The translations under genes and the position numbers were made by a program. This document shows, piece after piece, positions 33,530-44,445 of a stretch of 64,000 nt of DNA; position 1 is the stretch's first letter; each line of letters opens with the position of its first letter. The notes under the pieces were generated by a model. The model searched no databases. It saw nothing but the letters and a program-made list of their open reading frames with translations, and had not been told where the DNA came from. Origin of the DNA: Polytrichum commune (lineage: Eukaryota; Streptophyta; Polytrichopsida; Polytrichales; Polytrichaceae); contig OX485803.1 of NCBI GenBank assembly GCA_950295325.1, positions 59,161,554-59,225,553 on the forward strand. Reading direction: 5' to 3'.

Positions 33530-35135
33530 ATAGTGGGCACATGATCCATACCATTTGGAAGATAGTTGATGGACACATGCATATTAGCCACAGTAGCATC
33601 AAAGAGCTTCTCGGTCTCAATAGCCAACTGCCAAATACAAAATAAAGATTAAAAAAATTGAATGATTGAATTTTTATTTTTTTTCAAAAAACATAGACAA
33701 AAAATTATCACCTAAGCCCACCAAGTAGCTTTATCAAGTCACTTAGGAAACTCTGTATCGTTGAATTTTGGTTTCGGAAACTTGAGAACCTCACGAAGAG
33801 TAGATGAACTGTTCCACCTCTCAAGCCACTTAATCTTCATAGATGTATCCATTGCCAAAGTTGCTAACATCCAAAGTTTTTTTTGAATCATCTCAGGATT
33901 CTCATCGTGAGTTTTATAATGAGACTTCACCTGCTTTAAGAACATAGGAGAATGTCTAGGATCTGCAATGGAAAGTTATTTCTTTAGTTCCAAATGGGAA
34001 GTCAATCCTACCCTCTCCACAGCTTTGGAAACAAATTCACCCACCGCACTTGAAGTCCAATGTGTAGAATCAGGGTATTTCTCATAAAATTTCCTTTGAG
34101 CAGTAGCAGCAACATCTCCCAACTCTTGCTACACCAAGGAAAAAACATATAAGAGTATGATAAATCACACATAATAAAAATAGGATGTAATAAAACATAT
34201 AGTTATAAAATGAAGAAAAAAAATGAAAAAAAAATGAAAAACTAATACTTTAGAAAAATAACCTAATATAGAAATCCATTAAGAGCCTCACCAGTAAAAG
34301 AAAACCAAGTTCTATATTTGGATTTTTATTTGGCATCAGCGGCAGTAAGATCTTCTTTGGAGACAACTTTTTTAAAATATGAAAGTGGTTGTCCAACAAT
34401 GCTTTGAATGCGGCAAAGCTTATGAACAAGATTCGTACAAACATGGGATTTTTAGTTCCTCATGACAAAATAAAACAACCAATGATAAGCCACGGAAAAT
34501 AAATATACAATAAAAAAATAAACTTAAAAGAAAACCAAATGAACCGAACAAATAAAAAGAGAAGAATGAAAGAATTATCACTTCATGTAAACCTGCCAAT
34601 ATGGTTGCAATATCTCCCTTGACGTCCAAAATAATATTTTCAACAGCATAATGTCAAGCATGATCATGTATATGATCTCGATTAATAATGGGCAACCATG
34701 TTTGCAAACGGTGGTTTCCATCCCACATCATAAACATTTTGCAAGAGAAAATTTTGACGTATCCATCAGTTTGCAATATTTTTTCAAAGGCATCATTTGT
34801 CCGTACCCATTTTTCACTCCATGATTCAATGGTATTATCAGTAACATTTATTGTTTTCCCCTCATTGTTTTCCAAGGCCACGTAAAAAACCCCGTTGCCG
34901 TCCATATAACCACAAGCAACAAAATGTGCAGCCAAGTTCATAACGTCATTTTTCAAAAAAGACCTAACAACAGGCAATGCAACCATTCGACATAGTGGAA
35001 TGTTGAATTTTAATTTTGCCCTTGGTTGATACCTCAACCGTGCAAGACGGGAAGATGTGTTGACAATTTCTTTCTTAAAAATGCATGCAATTGCAATTCC
35101 AATTGATCTTCAGAAAGATGTACAACTTCCATATC
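33530..35135 (-). pseudogene. Gene B of MULE 2: accessory protein with GNHR (ParB/sulfiredoxin-like) motif
   Basis: Minus strand, divergent from the transposase. The best block (34,654-35,037) reads LCRMVALPVVRS ... GYMDGNGVFYV ... KMFMMWDGNHRLQTW ... INRDH and ends in TGA before HYAVENIILDV. Downstream exons at about 34,270-34,440 (NLVHKLCRIQS), 33,970-34,130 (QRKFYEKYPDSTHWTSS), 33,739-33,960 (MIQKKLWMLATLAMD, KWLERWNSS) and 33,537-33,630 (IETEKLFDATVANMHVSIN) match the MULE 1 exons in order. By eye the protein is only about 35-45% identical to that of MULE 1, against about 80% for the transposases. Broken by a TGA, a TAA near 34,335 and a frameshift near 35,070. The upstream basic exon was not found. 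The GNHR-to-ParB/Srx link is inference. Confidence 0.7.
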
Positions 35136-35306
35136 TAAATCACAAAAATATCATCCATATGAAAGATAAAACTAAATTAAAAGAAATATATACATATAAA
35201 AGAAATCACATATGCAAACTAAAATAATATACAAAAATATTTATGAAAGTGAGACTATACATAAGGAAAACCACATATAGAATAGAATCTGAAATTTCAA
35301 TATGGA

Positions 35307-35975
35307 TGGCTGTTAACGGCCACCCTTGTTGGAGGAAAAAATATGAAGGAAATGAGTGTATACATGAAGAAAAATACATATATAGAAAATAATATAAAAT
35401 TTTAATAAGAGTGGAAATGAGTGTATACATGAAAAAAATACATATATAGAAAAGAATATGAAATTTTAATAAGGGTGAAAATGCGTGTATACATGAAAAA
35501 ATAAACTTATATACCAATAAATTCGAGATGCAACCAAGGGTGGCCGTTAACAACCACATTTTTAGATAGAACAGACATAAGAAATATATGTATATATGTG
35601 ATTTTATTTCAAAGAAATTATGTTGTTAAATGAAGACTGAAACCCAAGAAGATGTACCCTACACTAGAAAATAGAAATTAGCATCATACAAAGGGTGGCC
35701 GTTGACGGCCATCCTAAACTAGAACACAGAAGTTGGCATCATAAAAAGGATGGCCGTTAACGGCCATACTTTTAGATGGAACATACATAAGAAATATATG
35801 TATATATGTGATTTTATCTCAAAGAAAATATGTTGTTAAATGAAGACTGAAACCCAAGAACGGGTACCCTAAACTAGAAAATAGAAGTTAGCATCATACA
35901 AAGGGTGGCCGTTGACGGCCATCCTAAACTAGAACATAGAAGTTGGCATCATAAAAAGGGTGGCCGTTAACGGCT
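35307..35975. promoter_or_regulatory. Cluster of GGCCGTTRACGGCC palindromes
   Basis: Six copies of a 14-bp palindrome, exact or with one to three changes, begin at about 35,308, 35,541, 35,697, 35,752, 35,907 and 35,962, within duplicated units of about 210 bp (AAATGAAGACTGAAACCCAAG shared). They lie between the divergent gene B and the transposase fragment, where promoters or transposase/accessory protein sites would be expected. Function is inferred only from position and symmetry; MULE 1 lacks them at the same place. Confidence 0.5.
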
Positions 35976-36449
35976 ACCCATTTGGAAGAGAAATACACCT
36001 TGATTTGAGTCACTTTCCGGAGTTGCTATAACGTTTTCAAATATTCTAATTTATTTCGGAAAAAAATCAAGTGCATAGATTATAGCCTTTCCATTCACTC
36101 CAATTTTTTCCAGAATTTTTGGAGATGATATCAATTTTACATAAATCGCCAAAGTCTACTGAAATTAATATGATTAGATTTCTTGCATAAAATCTTCATT
36201 TTTTGAAGATTTTAGAAGAATCTAAGATGCTCTAATTGTTTTTTTGGCTCTAAAACATGCAAAACAAAATCATTTTGTTCATGCTATATACCGTTGGAAT
36301 CGTATTCTCGGCGTGCACAATATAGTATACATTACATACCTCCAAATTTATTTTGATTTTAAAGTTATTCTCTTACCATTTCGTTCGTACAACCTACCTC
36401 CATCTCTGCCTTAGAAGATTGTTCTTCTTTTTCGTATTGTGTGGCGTAT

Positions 36450-38203
36450 TTTTCCATGGTTGCAAGTGAGCGTACATGTCTTTTCCATTGGTCTACGAGC
36501 TTGGATGAGGTGACCCAAAAGTATATCAAACAATTCTTGCAGTTTCAACACAAGCAAATATGCAAGGATTACAAAGACGCGAAAACAATGGACGACGCCG
36601 AGACTAAGTATCATGTGATTCGTTCTTGGTGGTTGTCATTCGGATCTGCCTCAGAAGAAGGCATCTTTGGCCTTTCAGAGTGGTTGGGTTTTTAGCACTT
36701 TCGTTACAGACAATGGGGTGGTCATAAGTTATTTGTAAGTACATATCAAAATTCAATATTCAATGTCATTCATTTTTCTTCCATTATTATATATTTCTTA
36801 TATTTTTATTATCCTCATATTTGTGTATTGTTCATAGGATATGACAATAGAACAACGTGCGGAAATGCCAACATGCAACCTTGCAGAGACTGTACACAAA
36901 AAATGGCTCCAACAGTCCGGCAACAAGATGACTTGTTTATATGAAGCTATAGTGGATGACATGATCCATGCCTTCATGCAAATTGCAAATTACCGGTCAT
37001 GGTTGAAAGGGGGTCTGATGGTAAAGATCTTGATTCGGCATCCTTGAAACTCAAAGCGGCTGCCAGGTGTAGAGATCCAAAAATGTTGGCTGATGCCATG
37101 AAGTCTTATCTAGGGGCAGAAGACGTCAACACTAGGGATTGTGCATTGGAAGGATCAGAGCTCTTTGGTTCCACCAAACGCAAACTCAACCTATCACCGG
37201 GTGTTGATTGTGACTCTCATCGACCCGACAAAGTGAACTATTTCATTCCTCGTCTCAACACCCGAGCAACTCGTCAACGTATAGAGGAATCGTTGAATTT
37301 TGCAATTCATGATGTGGCTCATACCACATCTGTGTTAGAGAGTGATTGTCTTGTTTCTAAGTGACACATTGCAAGATTGCCACCCAACTCAGCCAAACGA
37401 TGTTGGATACTGCAGGCCATTACAGGGACTATGTACAATACCAAAGTCGGGATTGGGAAACATGGCACACCTGCTCCAACATACAAAGGGCTCAGGAAGG
37501 AATTTTGTTCTCCCAACAATGTGAAGTATGAATTTTGGTTTTGCCTTGATGATATTAAGCATTGTGTGAGTGGCAGTATGAAGAAATATGTGTTGGATTG
37601 GCCTATAGTACCCAACATATGGCCGGTGAAGATAGGTACCAATCTATGGAGAGAGGAGGTTCTGGCACTTGAAGATGCTGAATTTCAACTACAGCAGAGG
37701 GAGGCATTGTCCCCTCGTCGTAGGCTTTCAACAATCGCAACTCTTCCCAACCCTCGCTCGCATTTTTGTATGCCACCAAACCCGGACGTCCACCCTACAT
37801 TCAGGTTTGGGAAGATAGTGCGTCGTAATCCAACAGCACCGCTGGCGGATCACAAAAACAAATGGGAAAGTACCGGACTCATGGAAGATTACTATGTGGT
37901 TGGGGTCACTGCCATTCCATATCCGGGCTTTGGAGTTATAATCAACATTGTCTCCAAGCAGGATATCACCTACCATGTCACAATTGGCGACATTCCGCAT
38001 TGCACATGCCCGGATTTCACGAAAATGTCATCTCATGCATCGGGAAAAAAAGGAAAATAGGGTATTGTAAACATCTTTATTATGTGTTTAGATTTTTGTA
38101 CAAGGTGGATTACGAGAGTGACAAGTTCATTCATGCACCTACATATACATATAATGAGGTCATGCAACTACTTGAACTTGTTGATATTGTAAAATGTGAG
38201 TAG
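36450..38203 (+). pseudogene. MULE 2 transposase, C-terminal part only
   Basis: Homology to the MULE 1 transposase starts abruptly at SERTCLFHW (about 36,465), just after the second catalytic Asp block, so the DNA-binding region and both first Asp residues are missing. An intron lies at the same place as in MULE 1 (GTAAGT at about 36,735, TTCATAG acceptor at 36,838). The SWIM finger is present (CTCPDF at about 38,005, YCKHLYYVF at about 38,065) and the natural end is VKCE-TAG near 38,200. Stops at 36,693 (TAG), about 37,361 (TGA) and 38,058 (TAG) all fall where MULE 1 has Trp; a frameshift lies near 37,010. By eye identity to MULE 1 is about 80%. Confidence 0.88.
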
Positions 38204-38895
38204 TATTGCAAGTGTTCTATTAAGTAACATATATTTGAATGTCAATAAATGGCATGTTTTGGTTTGGATTATTATAACAAAAATTAGTTATGGACTGAAA
38301 GTCTTTTAAATGATTCAGTAACTTCAATTCTATTTAGACTACGACCCAACCGTGAGCGGTTTGATTGAATCACACAGATAAATAATAACAAGTTTCTAAA
38401 AATAAAAAATAATCGACAAGATTCTACGCACATCCGCGTAGTAACCTCTTCTTGGTATCCGCCTATAGATTATTCCTACTTTATCATTAACTCAATTTGG
38501 GATAGCACCGGTCAATGTAACCAACCGGATTCGAACCCGGGTTGATCCAGACCTAATACCAGTCTCTTACACAACTCGCATCTACAGTCGGATGTCTCAA
38601 AATCTAGTAGCTACCTACATATTGACTATTTGTAATATCTAATTTCCTTGCTTTTGTAGATTGTGGGCCTTAACTGAGCCCGTGAGCGGTTTGAGTGGTT
38701 CACAATTATGACACCTACATATACGTATAATGAGGTTATGCACCTACTTGAACTTGTTGGTGTTGTGAAATGTGAGTAGTTGTACAAGTGTGGGTTGTAA
38801 CTACATGTATAAGGATGTCAATAAATGACATGTATTGGTTTGGATTATTATAATAAAAATTAGCAATGGATTGAAAGTGTTTAAAATGATCCATG
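38137..38895 (+). repeat. Duplicated transposase tail (38,137-38,320 and 38,711-38,895)
   Basis: CACCTACATATACATATAATGAGGT through TTGAACTTGTTG, AATGTGAGTAGT and GGTTTGGATTATTATAA occurs twice, offset by about 574 bp. The second copy carries the last codons and 3' UTR of the transposase. The intervening 390 bp include a SINE-like sequence. Confidence 0.85.
38365..38600 (-). mobile_element. Putative tRNA-derived SINE
   Basis: The minus strand contains GGGTTCGAATCCGG (38,523-38,536), a strong Pol III B box, with an A-box-like GTTGTGTAAGAGACTGG about 40 bases upstream. The flanks carry a 15-bp direct repeat CCGTGAGCGGTTTGA (38,350 and 38,676) that may be the target duplication, although the right copy lies about 85 bp beyond the expected 5' end. 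No cloverleaf forms, so it is not a tRNA gene. Confidence 0.45.
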
Positions 38896-39024
38896 GCAAT
38901 AGGGTCCTTTCACGTGTGCTTCATTTAAAATACTGGCAATTTACAATTGAAAATATGCAATTAATTTGTCAAAATTCTGGTTATGTACCCTAAACCCGTA
39001 TGTCTTTACTAAATTTGGAGTCAT

Positions 39025-39110
39025 TGCTCATATGTTACTGCTCATTGCTCATGTGTTACTACTCACCGCTCACCGCTCACTGCTCATCGCTCATAAGATA
39101 GCTTCCCTCC
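39025..39110. repeat. MULE 2 right TIR and heptamer tract
   Basis: GCTCAC/GCTCAT heptamers followed by AAGATAGCTTCCCTCC, inverted relative to the left end, then the target duplication TAAATGAGA. Confidence 0.92.
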
Positions 39111-39197
39111 TAAATGAGATAACCAATGTAGTGGGATCTTAGGTATATAGCCACTTGCAAGGCTATGCCAGGGGTACACTTTTTATTCCAATAGCAT

Positions 39198-39400
39198 GGG
39201 TTACCATTCGGAGTTACACATTGCTATAATAGTTATACCGAGAGTATCATTTTTTTACCCAAATAACATGAGGAGTTACTATGCACATCTAGGAATATGA
39301 TATTTCTTAGTTGGTAAGAAATGATGACGTCTGTAAACATTTATAGCAACAAGTAACTCCGGATGGTAACCCACACTAATTAGATAAAACCATGCAATGA
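39198..39400. mobile_element. MITE fragment related to that at 21.8 kb
   Basis: GGGTTACCATTCGGAGTTAC at the left and, in reverse complement, GGGTTACCATCCGGAGTTAC at the right, each continuing into TTGCTATAA. The right flank ACACTAATTAGATAAAACCA matches the longer TIR of the 21.8-kb copy; the left flank does not, so the left end is truncated or replaced. Confidence 0.6.
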
Positions 39401-40374
39401 CCATGGGATTCAAACCTTAGACTTATAGCCCTCACATGGATATACTAGCTACCAACTCCTTACAATAGACATGAACAAAAGTATTTCTCAAACCGCATTC
39501 TATGACAAGACCACTTTGGGTTTGACATTGACCAACTTCAAGGCCCCCTTAATTCTTGAATGCGAATGGGTAAATACTACTCATGATTAATCATGATGAA
39601 TTCACGTCGATAAATCCTATTTCTATAATGGGTACACAACATCAAATTAAATTTCTTTAATGGGTAAAATACACTAAATTCTTATATTAGTGAATTTTTG
39701 AATATGAACATATTCATTCTCTTAAACGATTAAACTTTCCCCTGTAGATTTGTGGCTAATTCATCTCAAATGATTTGGACTAGTCTAATTTGGGACCTCT
39801 AAACCCACATTCAACATCCAAACGTCTAATAATGGAAACCTATGGACTACATACTACTCCAATGTTTTTATGTTGGATAAATGAGAGATATGCTTGTATG
39901 TGCTAATTCCCTTTCTCCCACATTAGTAACTTGGAAGGTGACTCCCATCAATACATGAGTAAATTCCAATTTGGAAGAGGGGAAATAGAGAAGAAGATCT
40001 CTAAACTAAGCAAAGATAAAACATTTTTCCATGGACTGTCAATATTAAACATGAAATCTAGTGAATAAGCTTGAATGAGTAGCCAAAAATATAACAAGGT
40101 CTTCATGGACCTTTTGTATGACAAGGATATGATGCAACATTTCCCACATTATATGGAAAAAATCTAAGCACTATTCATCCAGTATGTTTTGCATGACCAT
40201 GACCATAGTCAAGACAAAGAAAAAGTTTTTTATGTCTAGGGGCCTTGTCAAAAGTACCTCCTTCTACTCATTATTACAGACTATGGCTCTTTTGAAAAAG
40301 TAGAATGGAGCCATTTTGACACATAAGGAGCTATTTACATTGAATTCTAAAAACTGGGTCCATGGTTTTAAACG

Positions 40375-40430
40375 AGGGAGGCTAGCATGTGAGTAGTAAC
40401 ACGTGAGTAGTGAGCGGTGAGCAATAACAT
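40375..40430. repeat. Orphan MULE terminus
   Basis: GAGGGAGGCTAGCATGTGAG followed by GTGAGTAGTGAGCGGTGAGC resembles the left ends of MULE 1/2. No matching right end was found, so this is a remnant or an element whose other end lies elsewhere. Confidence 0.55.
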
Positions 40431-41141
40431 AAGATATAACTTTTCATTTTTAGAATATATTCTACATAATTTGAATAAGTTGGCTATAAATGAAATGCAA
40501 GGGGACATTTGACATGCGAAAAATAAACCCTATTAATGTGGAATTTAGGCTCCATTAATAATGCACACCCATTGGTAAATATTTGAGGAAAGAAAAACCC
40601 ATGGATAGAACTGTCACCAATACATCTTGTCGGTGAATATTTTAGGAAAGAAAACCCACAGAAAGACATGTCACCAACACTAAGTATTTTGTCACAAAAA
40701 GCTTCAAGTAACAAGTAAAACGAAGTCATCATCACCAACAACATGCCTCATCACATTAGTTATGTGTTGCTTGCAATTTAATTTTCCTTAGATTGAATTA
40801 CCACAAATAATATTGCAACTATTGCATTAGAAAAAAATGCATAATCACAACCAAGCACATCAAGAATACCATGAGTTTTGAACAAAATTGATGATGCAAC
40901 TAAGCCATCAAGCAACCTTCAATTGTCAATGAAGCTCCTAAAGATTCTTCTATTCCTTGGACATATTCCCCACATGCACTTTAAAGATTGTACCACAATT
41001 CAACACAAATTTTGATGATGGGAGTGAACAGTATGTGAAGATTGTGGCTCACAATTTTATTTTTATCAAGAACTACTCCCCCGCTCATCAAACTTTTTCA
41101 TCAATCATCAAATCTAAATTTGCTCACAATGAGGAGCCTAA

Positions 41142-41191
<50 letters not shown>

Positions 41192-42610
41192 CATGCCAAT
41201 AACAATCTCAATGCTTTGAGGCAAAGGGAGGCAAAGCATCAATCAAGATTATGGTTAACCTTGCCACCTTCCAAATAAGGGAAATGCAAGCCCAAACCAA
41301 CCTCCACCACACCTTCATACACCACTTGGAGCAAGACACTTCCCTACCTCCCAAAAACCAACTAGCCCCCCCCCTCCCCCCCCCCCCCTTATTGCACGGA
41401 AAGAGGTCCCGCCTACTGACTATTAGTGTTTGATAATATTTACAACCCTATATGGTTCGGGTATGATGCGCATGACATTGTTGTAGTTTAAAGTTACAGC
41501 TGCATATGTGAAGGTGTTCACCATCATGTAGTCAACTTTGTATATAGATATATGAATACATGATACACATGTGTTAGTAGTGTAACCCATTGGCATTTCT
41601 TCTCCACTGTGGCATACAATATAAGTATTCTACTCTCCCATTTGATTCTATGCTTCGTAGCATGTGCATTTGGATTGCGCTGAATTTTTTGGAGTTGGAA
41701 ACCAACATCTTTTAGATTAAGTAACTCATCCCAAGGTTCGCTTACAAATTAAATACCTCATCCCCAATTCACTTTCGCCTTCAAATTTGTGAGGGGTTCT
41801 AAAAACAAAAAATTCGTCCGTATGATGTAGCTCATGAGAATTTGACCATGCAACATGCGTCATTGAAGCTAGGGAAATGATAGGAATCCATATTTACCAA
41901 CATATAATCATTGAAGTTATAAGATAAACACGAATACTATCAATTTTTTGAAAAACTTGAGGATTGTGATTTGTACATCTACCTCTACTTTAAATGTCAA
42001 TAGCCATTTTTTAGACAACAACAAGTTATAGTACACAATAACTCCCCCTTACATATATTATAAACATCAATACTCTAAAAATAAATTTCTATAAACTCAT
42101 GTTATGTGATTTGTGATGTCCAAAGAACATACTTACCTCTTCAAAAAAATTTATCACACCATATTGTTTTGTACAAAACTAGGTGGAACATATCCCTCTC
42201 ATATGTATACTTTGTAGGGTGGCAAGGCGATGTACAAATGTTGGAGATCCAATATTGCTACCCATAGCGGATCGACGATGAGCAGCTAAGGAGCTCCACG
42301 TTTTCCGGGGAGGGTGCTTCAGGAAGCTAATCGCAGTAGTTGTGAGCACAGACAGCATGGGGCTGGACCTGCTGTGTGTCCCCTGTACTCCCATTCAATT
42401 ATGATATTGCAAGAGATGGTGAGGTTATGTGTTGGAAAGGGACAGAAGATTGTTAGTAGTAAGATCTGATGCATTGAAGTCAATGTGGATTGGTGCTATA
42501 GAAGAAACAAAGTAGAAGTTGGGATCTGTGTTGGTATTTTGATTTCTTAAACGCACAAATCTCACAGATCGCAATGCAGCCAGATCTAGCACCACTAACA
42601 ATCTAGACAG
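40431..42610. other. Unrecognised spacer with (CT)n and C-runs
   Basis: A (CT)n tract lies at 41,145-41,189 and C-runs at about 41,366-41,390. A minus frame at 40,484-40,744 and plus frames at 40,957-41,433 have no domain and are partly microsatellite translation. Not called. Confidence 0.45.
41145..41189. repeat. (CT)n microsatellite
   Basis: About 22 uninterrupted CT units. Confidence 0.95.
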
Positions 42611-43492
42611 ATGTGTACAAACCTAGGATCTTCTCTTGCATTCAAGCTCTCCCTTCAGCACCCAGATCCGGAAACTAACATTCTATCAAACATCGGTTGT
42701 CATTACAAACAGGGGCTCCCACGGCCCCTGCCCACTTTTATTATAATATCAGCCCTCATACTCTCTACCTTCTCTATCAATACCTACTCTACAACACTAG
42801 AATCACCACTACACAGATTGCTCCAGCAACTTGAAAGCGCAAAAGACAGCCCCAACAATGCCATCGATGAAGACAGGCTCTTGCAGGAACACAACATTCA
42901 AATCCAGACCGAACTCCCAAGATCCGCCTCAAGAAAAAATCTTCCAGCATACAAGCCCAGGCCTCCAACTTCGAAGACAACCCCGAACAGAAGAATGCGC
43001 ACAGTTAGAAAGTCCGCCCATGAGCACACTTTGAAGGCACTCCAACAAAAGGTGGTCAGCTGCACATTAAACAGCAACACCAACATCAAAGTTAAGCCCT
43101 CTGGATACACACCCTACTTCCTCTTCTGGCCATCAAACCGCATTACAGGTACAGAGCACCGAAAAATACAAGATCCCGGCCACCCTACGCATACCTTCAG
43201 CAGCAGCCCGTCTCCGAGGCCGTCCAGCGCCGAACCAAGACAGACAGCCACCAGCCGCCCAACGCAACAGCCAGACGCCAACGACCATCAATGCAACAAC
43301 CAATCAGACAACCAGACGCCAATGACCATCAACATCAACGATAGGATGACCAGGAGCAAGGACAACAAACTCACTACTGCTCACAAAAGATCAACCCCCG
43401 ACGCCAAGCACCTGGAGCAAGAACAAGACCCCTGCAAGGATGGAAGCAGTCCACCCGCTACACGCTGCACCACCGAAGCCATCAGCAGGTAA
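42611..43492 (+). CDS. Unknown 293-codon ORF upstream of the LINE
   Basis: An open frame starting MCTNLGSSLAFKLSLQ, with a hydrophobic stretch (TFIIISALILSTFSINTYS, residues about 42-60) and then a long Ser/Pro/Thr/Gln/Asn-rich, basic region. Its end, ATCAGCAG|GTAAGTCC, looks like a splice donor. Composition is GC-rich and similar to the first part of LINE ORF1 that starts at 43,674, so it may be the LINE's 5' region or an unrelated gene into which the LINE inserted. No domain recognised. Confidence 0.4.
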   Translation: MCTNLGSSLAFKLSLQHPDPETNILSNIGCHYKQGLPRPLPTFIIISALILSTFSINTYSTTLESPLHRLLQQLESAKDSPNNAIDEDRLLQEHNIQIQTELPRSASRKNLPAYKPRPPTSKTTPNRRMRTVRKSAHEHTLKALQQKVVSCTLNSNTNIKVKPSGYTPYFLFWPSNRITGTEHRKIQDPGHPTHTFSSSPSPRPSSAEPRQTATSRPTQQPDANDHQCNNQSDNQTPMTININDRMTRSKDNKLTTAHKRSTPDAKHLEQEQDPCKDGSSPPATRCTTEAISR

Positions 43493-44445
43493 GTCCCCCT
43501 GCCCTTCATAACCTAGAAATCACAATACAGTTAGACAAAGTCAAAAAACCCCTAAGTAAAAATAAAAATAGACCACACACACACACACACCGCACGATGA
43601 AACACACATCACATCTAAGCGGTGTTGGACTAGAAACCCTAACATCTCTAGAACAAATTACCTTAGCCGTCAGATGAAGCAGAGAGGCCACAAATATATA
43701 AGACCATATAGCAAAGGACAATCAGTTTCAAACCGACGAATGCACACGCCTGCTGCTAGTAGCACCCTCCCTGATAGTGAGAGCAGCCCCACAGTCTTAG
43801 ACGTAGTTCTAGTAGGTATAGAGGAGAGCAATTGTTGTCTAAGCGAGGCACTAGGGAAAGAAGAATCGAAAGAGGAAGCAGTAGGCTCGCCCACGAAGAT
43901 AGAGAAGGAGACAACTTGTGCGGCACCGGAACCAGCAAAAGCAAAGTATAGTCTCGCAGTCACCACTGAAGCCCCAAAGGTATCGACAACAGCCGATGTA
44001 GCAGCCAGCAAGCCACAGGCACCGACGAATCAAGAGCAGAAGGAGGCGACGAACCCAACAGCAACATACCCTACACCCAAGACTTTTGCAAGCCCAAGAG
44101 AGACGATGCCTGCAGCCGACCCAGGAGAGCCGACGATGGCAGCAGACCACGGAGGGGGAGCGGCGACAACCACGACGGCCATACTCGACACACCAGCAAG
44201 GGAGCCAACAATCCCCAAGGAAACAACGTCAGATAGACCAGCAGTCGAAGTAAGAGGTACAGCGGCGAGGGCAACAACCAAACCCGAGAACCCAGAGGAT
44301 AAGGAGACCGAGAGAGAGAAGGTGGCAGAAGGGCGACAACTTCATAGCACAACAAAAAGAAGACACCGACCGAGAGAAAACGCTGCACCAGACCCCTCGC
44401 AGAGAGACACCAGGCAACTAATCCACGCAACCAGTAGCAACCTGG

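Larger units (their letters stand above)
32848..39110 (+). mobile_element. MULE 2: complete 6,263-bp Mutator-like element with 9-bp target duplication
   Basis: Both ends are seen. The left end GGGGAGTGCTATCTTGTGAG and the right end, in reverse complement GGAGGGAAGCTATCTTATGAG, form a terminal inverted repeat followed by GAGCGGT heptamer tracts. The element is flanked on both sides by TAAATGAGA (32,839-32,847 and 39,111-39,119), a perfect 9-bp duplication typical of Mutator. Contents: gene B on the minus strand, palindrome cluster 35.3-36.0 kb, and a transposase lacking its N-terminal two thirds, so it cannot mobilise itself. A duplicated 3' tail and a SINE-like insertion lie before the right end. 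Confidence 0.93.

Noticed and set aside
34650-34652. TGA as a selenocysteine or programmed readthrough codon
   Set aside because: No SECIS-like context was examined or expected in a plant nuclear genome; Trp loss or a true stop is simpler.
38500-38600. tRNA gene on the minus strand
   Set aside because: The B box is strong, but no acceptor stem or anticodon arm can be formed; a SINE is more likely.
41145-41202. Protein ending in Leu-Ser repeats
   Set aside because: It is translation of a (CT)n microsatellite.
43506-44430. Several minus-strand frames opposite LINE ORF1
   Set aside because: Shadow frames of low-complexity GC-rich coding sequence.
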